DNA from: Diplolepis rosae
Lineage: Eukaryota > Arthropoda > Insecta > Hymenoptera > Diplolepididae
Direction of reading: 5' to 3'
DNA length: 64,000 nucleotides
Assembly (NCBI GenBank): GCA_030998225.1
Contig: JAPYXD010000746.1
Coordinates: 3,348,001-3,412,000, forward strand
Shown: positions 55,971 to 64,000 of the stretch, piece by piece
Position numbering within the stretch: the first letter of the stretch is position 1
How the letters are laid out: each line of letters starts with the position of its first letter
Position numbers and translations under genes: made by a program
The notes under the pieces: model-generated
What the model was told of the DNA's origin: nothing
Seen by the model: only the letters and a program-made list of their open reading frames with translations
The model's database searches: none

Positions 55971-57076
55971 AGTTTGAAAACTAAATTTCAACTCCTTGTT
56001 GAAATTTAAATCAATATTTATATAGTTTAAATCCTAGATAGGGATCACCCCCCTTAATTAAATGCAGGCAGATTTTATATTCTGAGCAATTGTATATCCA
56101 TGAATAAAATAATCATATTTTCATGCAATTTAATTAATTAAGAACGTGTAGTAAGATTTCTAAATGAAGTACAGAAATGGGCTCAAATGTCAATATTCAT
56201 ATTCAAGAAAATAGGGAGTAATTGATGTCTTGCATAGAAAGTGCTAAAAATAATTCTTTATATGAAAATAAAAAAATTATTTCAAACGAGATTATTTATA
56301 AAATAATAATTTGCATAAATTTTTCTTATCTGGCAAACTTGACCAAAAGATCGAAAAATCATTGTCTAATTTGATAAATTCAATTAAACTATTTCAGCTT
56401 ATATATAATTAAATAATAATTTATTTTTCGTCTAGTATGGAAAATATTGAAAATCAAAAGAAAGTTCGTTGAAATTTCTTCTCTCTTATCTTGATTATGT
56501 GTAAAAATTTAAGTCCATTTCTGTAATTCGTATAGAAATTCATGAAATTCATGAATTTTTCAACTGTTGATATACTTGTGAATTATTTTTTTGACGTTCT
56601 TCAGTTTCTTCTAATGCATGTATTAGGGATCTGTACCCTAATTTTGAAAATCAATGGTAATGTTTTGGAATTTTGAATCTATCATATACAGTATCACCAA
56701 CAATTGCACGAAATTATTTTTTTCCTGAAAGAAAACACGGCGAGCGTTTAATTAGAAATAAGATTCAAGGTCTGAGAAAAAGAAGACCTTCGGTTTCACG
56801 GGTCGAATTCATAAAGAAGGCTGATGCGAAAATAAAATCATATTGAATTTATATTCACACAATAAAAATATTTATTAATTAGGCTTTGGAGATAAAATTA
56901 AAAATTTTAGGATTCTGTTTGAAAATAATGGGATATTTTGATTCAATGGAATGATAATTTTGAAAAAATATCTGATTTATTAAATCATATAAAATGTATA
57001 AGTTACATATTTTTTTTTATTAATTGATCCCTTACAATAAACTGTAAATTAAAAAATGTTAATTTAATAAACGCAG

Positions 57077-57245
57077 AGGGTCACGAAACACCCATGAGAG
57101 TTTACAACGTCGGTGTTTTAATGGCATCGCATCTTGACAGTCCTTTTGATCTTGAAAGATGTGGACCAGCAGTTGATTTAGCACTGACAGAGGTGAACGA
57201 GTTTTTGTCTTTACATAATATCCAACTACAAAAGGTTCAAGGCAG
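57077..57245 (+). CDS. Exon 2 of a receptor: start of an ANF-receptor-type ligand-binding domain
   Basis: The exon follows an ACGCAG acceptor and ends at a GTAAGC donor, leaving phase 2. It encodes about 56 residues including VYNVGVLMASHLDSPFDLER and CGPAVDLALTEVNEFL. This is the first beta strand and helix of a periplasmic-binding-protein-like receptor domain (as in natriuretic-peptide-type receptor guanylyl cyclases or related family-3 receptors). The wording most resembles insect receptor guanylyl cyclases, which make cGMP on extracellular ligand binding. That is recall, not a search. Following exons must lie beyond the window, because none was seen up to 64000 on this strand. Confidence 0.6.
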
Positions 57246-59051
57246 GTAAGCAGTGAGCATACATTTATATAACATTATATGCATATAATACACAGTACTG
57301 ATAATAATTTACATTGTGACCTCAATTTGAATTGACACATCAAGATGAAACCAGACGCAAAATATTGTGAACACATGAGTAAATTTCTATAATTTCTATT
57401 TATAAACTCTGTCGCATTAGTTTCCCTCCCTTTTTAAACTCACATCTTGATAAATAATGAATACATTTGACAAAAAGAGCACAGCTTGCAAATACATTAA
57501 AAATTTCAATTTCACTCATGCAAATTCGAAATATGGAAATGAAGAGACTTGGGAAAATCTGTGAGATACTTTTTATGTCTTTTGACCCTCAAGAGGATAT
57601 AGTGGAAAAGGATTTTCTTTCGTATCAGTTTTAAAATAACATCTCTCACGACAAGTTTCAAATCTTTAGATTTCTCGGGAAATGATTGATGTCTTAACTG
57701 TAAATGTCAAATTTTCCCATTCTATATTACCTATATTTTATTTCGAGGTCCGTACACTCTTGGAAAAAACTGTGTTCAAAATTCAAATACATTATATGAA
57801 GTGATTTTAATAAATGCTAAATTAAACTCAATAGGAAATATTATTAAGTTTAATACAAAATTTTATTAAATTTTATATGACAGCACATTAAATTTAATAT
57901 GAGCAGGGACGAATCTAGAAAAAAAATTGCATTGTCGCTCGTCGCGCAATAACCCTCATTTTCCCTACTATACTAAAACCGTCTTTGTGCATTGCGTACG
58001 CGTCCTCGTGTAAAAAGTACGATCTAATCTATTCTTCAATCTTCATTGGCAAATCCAAACCAATCTAATTTTTAGTAGGCATTTTCAGAATAAAAACTAC
58101 ATTTTGAATCTCCACTGAAAGAAATGCTTGGGATTTATCAGCCATATGAATATAGCTGAATGTTTTTAAGTAATTCAACAAAATATATTTGACCGTTAAC
58201 CAAAAATATTGCTGCAATAGTAATTCATATGGTTGGAATACACATACAGGCTGAACTGATACAAGCAAAGCTTGGTTTTCAGTAAATCTCCAATAAAATA
58301 TAGTTCAAAGAACCACAATCATGTCTGTATCGTCGAATTTTTTTTTCAGTGTCGTTTTGGATATAAAAAACGAAATAAAATTTTTTGAATTTCAATTTTA
58401 AGGCCGTGTGGTAAGGTCTGTCATTACCAATTATATACGACCGCTTTATTAAGAAAATAATAATTTTATAAAATTTTCGTAGAAGAGAGCAATGCAGTAA
58501 ATTATAACGCATTACTGTCGTCTCCGGAAAATATGTTTAAATTATTATTTTCTACCTCGCTTTCCTCGGGCATCAAACTTCACACTCGCAAAATAAATTG
58601 TTTTTTCCCTAGTTGCACAATGTACTATTTTAATTATAAAATGGTCGTATATAATTGATAAGGTCAGAGTCTACCATATACACGGAGAAAATTCATTTAT
58701 GAAAATTTAATCAAAAGTTGAGTAAAGCTGGGACATAGTGGCTTTTGGAGAAAATTAAAATTTTTTTGCGTTTATTCATTCAATAACGAATTATAAAGTA
58801 TAATCAACTGTTGATTTAACTCTAAAACAGTTGATTAAACTTTATAATTAGCTATTGAATGAATAAACGCAAAAAAATTTTAATTTTCTCCAAAAGCCAC
58901 TATGTCCCAGCTTTACTCAACTTTTGATTAAATTTTCATAAATGAATTTTCTCCATGTATATAGACTTAAGCTTTTTTTATTGGATATAATATAATCTAT
59001 TTTCTATGAGATGAACAGAATTACACACAAAAACTTTATGTACATACTGTG
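57246..59051. other. Intron or intergenic AT-rich stretch
   Basis: No exon was recognised. A fragment near 57935-57970 (CATTGTCGCTCGTCGCGCAATAACCC) matches the 37110-37695 repeat family. A copy of the CCCTAGTTGCACAATGTACTA family is at 58550-58632. A hairpin element lies at 58681-58957. Confidence 0.5.
58681..58957. mobile_element. Near-perfect palindromic MITE, 277 bp, TA-flanked
   Basis: Arms of about 130 bp start CACGGAGAAAATTC (left) and CATGGAGAAAATTC (right, reverse complement). They match at nearly every base up to a short centre near 58818. TA lies at 58679-58680 and 58958-58959. It contains no reading frame. Confidence 0.85.
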
Positions 59052-59415
59052 CTTTTTTTTTTTTTTGGTGAGGAGGAAAAATGGCAAAATCTTTTATAGA
59101 CGTTGTACAGGACTCTCCTAGGACGGGTCTAGGCATACCTGTTAAAACCAAAAAACCCCCTCTCTCGAACCAATACACCACCCGCGGAACCGCCTTTCGG
59201 CTTTAAACTTCACGGGTGGTTGGTTCCATTAAAGTCGCGTACGACTCATCCGTCATCCGTTCGCTCGGAACTTCCACCCGCGGCCACGCGCCCACTAGGA
59301 TAACCGACTAGCCGCGCCACCCAGGGGAGAAACAAACAGATTCCTCCCCCGAACGACGCGGACAGTCAAGTCTACCCGAGACGCAAGACGGTGGGTGCCG
59401 GCCCCGATGCGATTT

Positions 59416-62400
59416 CTACTGGCCCTCCCCGTTGTTTCGCTCTCGACGCCCATCAAGTTCTCTCGTCTTCATCACAAGTGTGACGAATGACTCGATGAGC
59501 GTCCAGAACCGTTCAGACTGGAGCATGAGGGGGACCATCGTGTCAGGAGTAAGTTCGGAACCCACCGCCTGACCGAGGACCTCCCTAGCCACACCCCATT
59601 TTGCGCAGACGAAGAGTGCGTGCTCTGCGTTATCCACCGGGGAATCGCAGTAGCAACACGTCTCCTCGTCTCTCTTCTTAAAGCGCCTCAGGTATGCGTT
59701 AAAACAGCCATGGCCCGAGAGCGCTTGTGCCAAGTAAAAGCCGACTTCCCCGTGCTTTCTGTTCAGCCAGGTGGCGAGCTCCGGGATCAGGCGGTAGGTC
59801 CATCTCCCTGTCTGCTCACCATGCCATCTCATCTGCCATTTCTCGACGAGTCTGCGCCTTCCATCCTTGCGGATGGCCTCCTTCGCGCGAGCGATTTCCT
59901 GCAGGTCGGCGCAGGTAAGCTCCTTGCGAAGCTGAAAGGTTTCCTGCCTTTCCTCCGCCAATAAATCTATTGGCGGGACGCTCGCCAGGACCAGCACAGC
60001 GCTCGTCGAGATAGTTCTATATGCCGAAACTATTCTCAGCGCGACAAGTCTCTGCGCCGAGAACAGCTTCTCCTAGATAGCATGGTTTTGCAAGGCATTG
60101 GCCCAGACCGGAGCTGCATAAAGCAGCTTCGAATGGACCACGCTCGCCACCAATCTTCTTTTCGCTTCCCTGGGTCCACCAATGTTTGGCATAAGCCGGG
60201 CCAAGTTTGCTCCACATTGGATGGCTTTGGCGGCTGCGATCTTTAGGTGTTCGCCAAAGCTAAGCCTACGATCCAGCTACACCCCCAGGTACTTAATGCT
60301 TGTTTTCCACTCGACTTCATGCTCTCCGAGAACGATCCTCGGGTATTGGAAGGATCTCCTGTCCGTAACGATCAAAGCCTCGGTTTTCTCAGGGGCCATT
60401 TTAAGACCTCTGCCATCCAACCAGCGCTTCGCTCGCCACAGACTTTCATTGATCCTCAGCTCTAGGATTCCGACGTCGTCAGCGGCGCACACGACAAGTG
60501 CGTCATCCGCGAAGCCGACGATGCTCGTTCCAGCAGGCAGGTCCATGCGCAGGAAATCGTCGTACATGACGTTCCAAACGAGTGGACCCACCCGCGACCC
60601 TTGAGGGGCGCCACATGTCATCTTCTCCTTGAGAGACCATTTGTCGCCCTCATATATCACCCACCTGTCGCTCAGATAGTCATCTATCATTCGCAACAGG
60701 TAGTCTGGAACGTTTTTCCGCACCATCGCCTCGATGCAGATGTTCCATCTCGCGGTATTGAACGCATTGCGTATGTCAATGCTAATCAACGCACAGAATC
60801 CCTTACGCTTACCAGTTCCTTTTCTTGCATTTGTGGTGATGTTAACCACAGCTTGGATGGCGTCCACAGTGGACTTGCCTTTCCTGAATCCGAACTGGTT
60901 TTCCGAGAGCCCGTTCTCCCCGACCAAGAGAGCCTGAAGCCGTTGTAGAATCAACTCCTCCAGAAGCTTCCCCATCGTATCCAATAAGCATATTGGTCTA
61001 TACGACGAGGCAACCCCTAGAGGTTTGTTGCCCTTCCTCAGCAGGACCAACCTCTGCTTCTTCCAATCTGCCAAGAACCTGCCCTCCCGAAGACAGGAGT
61101 TAAAGTCTTCTAGGAGGATCTCTGGGTGCGCCCCGATCACCTCTATAAAGATCTCGTTCGGCACCCCGTCGATACCCGGCGCTGTATTTGCCTTAAGCCT
61201 TCCACCCGCTCTCTTTAGTTCTTCGAGAGTGAAGAGTTCTTCGCGCCGGACCACGCAGGAACTTCGGTCCTGTCTTTCGAACGGCTCCACGTGTGGAAAC
61301 AAGCTACGCACAATGTACTGGACTCGATCGGGACTATCCAGGCCCGGGGTCTTTCTTCTAGCCACCAATCTCTTGGTGACTATTTTGAAGATGAGACCCC
61401 ATGGGTTCTTCTCGACCTCACCGATCAAGTCTTTCCAGCATTGAAGTCGGCTTTTCTTTATGCCTCGCCTCAAAGCTATTTTTGCCCCTTTCCATGCCTC
61501 GTGCATCGTAGCATCCCCCTTTGAACAGGTGAATTTTCGCCGCGCTGCGAGGCATTCTCGACGTAGGGCTGCCAACTGGTCGTTCCACCAGTACATCGAA
61601 CTCTTGGCTTGCCTGCGCTCACGGCGAGGCATCGAGTAGTCGCATGCCGCGACCACCTTCTTGCCTCACCGAGCGCACAGCAGCTTCAAACGACCCAGCA
61701 GGGCAGACCCAACCAAGCTCATCGATGAGCCTGGTTTCTTCGAGGTGTTCGCGAAGTCTTTCCCTGCTGAGTCGTCTCGTGTTCCAGGAGGGGCTCCTTC
61801 CTTCGCCGCCCCTACCCTTATCTACCGCCTGACACCGTTGTTCTAGTGTGAATTCGATGCACCGGTGGTCACTCAAGGTTATTAACTTGAGGACCGACCA
61901 GTCGCTTATCCTTGAAGCGAGGCGAGGTGCGGCAATTGTGAGATCAATTATTGACCCCCTCGCTCCTCGTCTGAACGTAAATTCCCCGTCCTGATTCAAG
62001 ACGATCAGTTCGTTCCTAGCGACCATCTCGCCAACCAAGATTCCCCTCCTATCTAGGTGGGCTTCACCCCACTCGGGCGACTTACTGTTGAAGTCACCCC
62101 CTATGAGGGATCGCCCGATGGCGACACGGAGGCTTTCCTCAAGGAGGAGGATCTGGGTCTCAAAGACATCGAAGGGATCGCCGGGGGAGAAGTAGCAGAA
62201 GTACACACGCACATTCGCCACCTCCACCCAGACGAACCCTGCGTCGGTCTCCAGGAAGTCCCCGACGCCCAAATCAGGGTTACAAACAAGGATGCCGGCC
62301 CTCCTTGATGCATCCTGATACCAAGCAGAGTTATCGGACCACTTGTACTGCTCACTAATGAGCAGCACATCAGCCCCCCTCTCCCTGGCAGTCTGCATCA

Positions 62401-62557
62401 GGAGGTCCTGGGCATCCTTCCCCCTTCCGAGGTTGAGCTGCAGGAACTTCAATTCCTGCCTCTCAACCTCCGAAGCTCTTCCCGGAAGACCGGGCAGGAG
62501 CCGCTCCCCGACACATGGGCGACATCTTTGTCGCCCCTGTCTGCGCATGACAGGCAC
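59416..62557 (-). pseudogene. R1-like LINE ORF2 (endonuclease and reverse transcriptase), frameshifted
   Basis: ORF2 starts in the frame opening at 62557, overlapping the end of ORF1. The endonuclease shows LQLNLGRGKDA, EQY, GGDFNSKSPEWGE and LSDHRCIEF. A one-base shift near 61620-61665 leads to the RT frame (61656-60277). RT motifs there are GRLKANTAPGIDGVPNE, IDIRNAFNTARW, GAPQGSRVGP and GFADDALVV. The frame continues through TAG at 60279-60277 and another TAG near 60075, to a C-terminal zinc-like CCYCDSPVDNAEHALFVC and the stop at 59416. Endonuclease and RT active-site residues are intact. Confidence 0.9.
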
Positions 62558-63768
62558 CTTGGTGGCGCCTTACAGGTCCTGGCCAAGTGTCCCGTGGCGC
62601 CGCATCTCCAACAGGCGTTTTTCCTGTCGGGGTTGCTGCAGCCCCGGGACCCGTGGCCGTACCCAAGGCACCTGAAGCAGCGGGCGACTTCCAGGTGCTC
62701 GCGAATGCGGCACTCTACCCACCCGATCCTCAACTTGCCTAGCTGAAGCAGACGCGCGGCGTCTGCCTCAGCTAGCCGGATGACTGCAGTCTTCACCCCA
62801 CCAAAGCGGGTGAAGAGCCTGCAGGACCCCTCAAGAGCCGGTCTGCCCAATGCCTAGCACAGGGCAGACACAACTTCTTCTTTTTCAACGGTCTCGTCGA
62901 GGTCCCTAATTTCGAGGGACCTCGTCGAGACCAGGGCTGAAATTTGCGCCCTTTCCCCGACCGCCAGGTCGAGCTCCTTTCGGAAGGCCGAAACGTCTCC
63001 CCCCTTTTTGAGGACCAAAAGGACTTCTTCCTTCCTGGTCCTCCGGATGGACAGGACCTCAATTCCTGCCTTCCGGGGGTCGACCTTCGCCTTCATTTCC
63101 CTCAAGATGTCGGCGTAGGACTGGCCGTCCTTCGCCGACACCTTGATGGCGTCGCCCGACCTGGCGGGCGTGGAGCGCTTCGACTCAGGAGTGGCGGTGG
63201 TCCCCTGCGCTTTTTGGGCAGGGTCCTCCGCCCTTTTCTCCTTTTTTTTTCTTTTTTTTGTGACCACATGCCAGTCCCCTTCTTTATTTGGGGGCTGGCT
63301 CGTGGCCACCACGGCATAAGAGGGCGAATAGCCACCCTTCCCCCTCTTGGGAGTTTTTTCCAGAGGGGGAGAGGTTGCAGATCTTTTTTCGCCCTTCGCC
63401 TGATTTTTTGGGGTATCTCCCAGAGACGCCGAACGTGGTCTCTGGAAGATCCCCAATTTCTTCATAGCGGGGTGAGATTCCATTTTCTTCTGGAATTTCA
63501 CCCCGCTCTCCAGGAGGCACTTGTGGGTGTTGAGCATGCCGCTCAACACCTCAGTTGCCTCGTTCACCGAGTCTTTAACGAAGCCACGGTTATTCCTCAG
63601 CATACCCTTTTGTATAACGCTGAGGGCCCTGGCTAACCTTTCCATTTTTTCATTTTGCTCCTTCAGGAGCTGAAGGACGTCTTGCCATCCCTCAGCTCCT
63701 GTAGGAGTGTGTGAGTGCGCATCTGGCGCCTTCACCTCTCCATGTCCTTTATTTTTTTCAGAGTTCAT
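62449..63768 (-). pseudogene. R1-like LINE ORF1 (Gag-like, CCHC zinc knuckles), one nonsense codon
   Basis: From ATG 63768 one frame runs to the stop at 62449, interrupted only by TAG at 62853-62851. It has an N-terminal coiled-coil-like part (WQDVLQLLKEQNEKMERLARAL), a long Lys/Pro-rich middle, an RRM-like region ahead of LLQLGKLRIGWVECRIREH, and CCHC knuckles: CFRCLGYGHGSRGC, CWRCGATGHLARTC and a third partial one (CLSC). Such proteins coat the RNA in the retrotransposition particle. The stop sits between the RRM-like part and the zinc knuckles. Confidence 0.88.
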
Positions 63769-64000
63769 ATTTGTTTTCCTCGTGTCTTAAGAGGTTCGCC
63801 CATCATGGGAGCCCTACCGCAGTAGGGCTACTATCCCCGCCTGTATAGATCCCTAGTTATATGCGCCGAAACCGAGAAGCGGCTTATCGGGAGGTCGATC
63901 CTATCGGCACATTAAATGAAGCTATCAAAAAAGGTTACGGGATAGGCCCGCGCCATAATGATGCCAAAGGTTTAACGTCACCCCTATCGACCGAGCGGTG

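Larger units (their letters stand above)
49003..57076 (+). other. Presumed 8-kb intron 1 of the receptor gene, filled with transposon relics
   Basis: The interval starts GTAAGAAT and ends ACGCAG. It contains a BglII-rich palindrome (50278-50499), a MITE (51359-51767), a nested pair of mariners (51771-53364), repeats (53478-53690, 55310-55970), a hairpin element (55523-55828) and a tRNA-like stretch (55135-55215). No other coding exon was recognised in it. Confidence 0.5.
59052..64000 (-). mobile_element. R1-clade-like non-LTR retrotransposon, near full length
   Basis: Reading leftward: a GC-rich 5' UTR (from the window edge to 63769), ORF1 with zinc knuckles, ORF2 with endonuclease and reverse transcriptase, a 3' UTR (59415-59067), and a poly-A tail (poly-T on the plus strand at 59053-59066). 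The whole is much more GC-rich than its surroundings. It has three TAG codons and one frameshift, so it is inactive or nearly so. Whether the 5' end lies inside the window is unknown. Confidence 0.9.

Noticed and set aside
59620..63636. Long open frames on the plus strand opposite the R1-like LINE, up to 230 codons
   Set aside because: They are shadows of a GC-rich coding region on the other strand, with no domain or start context of their own.
63984..64000. Similarity of CGACCGAGCGGT at the window end to 12837-12849 in the left Maverick arm
   Set aside because: Only about 12 shared bases in two GC-rich contexts, not enough to claim a shared terminus.

Overview
The window is from an animal nuclear genome and most probably from an insect. 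Evidence: spliced eukaryotic genes with AT-rich introns, a complete haem-pathway gene, many mariner transposons, R1/jockey-type LINEs, and an endogenous Maverick/adintovirus-like element. The style of these elements resembles hymenopteran genomes, but the order is an inference. There is no sign of bacterial gene organisation.

Host genes: (1) coproporphyrinogen-III oxidase (918-2090, +), one uninterrupted coding exon with a probable 5' UTR intron. (2) A PNPLA8/iPLA2-gamma-type patatin phospholipase (5386-8592, -), whose seven exons join in one frame, with its 5' end unresolved. (3) A TACC-family coiled-coil protein (41104-44532, +), seven exons that join into exactly 320 codons. (4) The start of a secreted or membrane receptor with an ANF-receptor-type ligand-binding region, probably a receptor guanylyl cyclase (signal-peptide exon 48909-49002, next exon 57077-57245), continuing beyond the window.

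The main accessory block (about 12.7-26.0 kb) is a degraded Maverick/Polinton of the adintovirus type. It encodes a protein-primed family-B DNA polymerase with a zinc/HNH-like insert, a chromodomain retroviral-type integrase, a Maverick-specific structural protein, a parvovirus-like phospholipase A2, a pX-like hydrophobic protein, an adenain-like protease, a penton-like minor capsid protein, a double-jelly-roll major capsid protein, and three proteins of unknown role. Most genes carry only one or two lesions. Several retain a TATA box plus a TCAGT/TCATT-like initiator about 31 bases downstream. I see no FtsK/HerA packaging ATPase.

The rest is layered transposon debris. Two mariner elements of 1286 bp, with the same coding lesions, lie in opposite orientation (29.1-30.4 and 33.3-34.6 kb), and one of them splits a jockey-like LINE. 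There are other mariner relics at 36.1, 38.7 and 51.8-53.4 kb, the last with a second mariner nested inside it. A nearly full-length R1-like LINE occupies 59.05-64 kb (-), and a 0.9-kb internally deleted relative sits at 26.0 kb. There are also tRNA-derived SINE-like units and a rich set of TA-flanked palindromic hairpin elements (MITEs), several sharing CAC-plus-A-rich ends.
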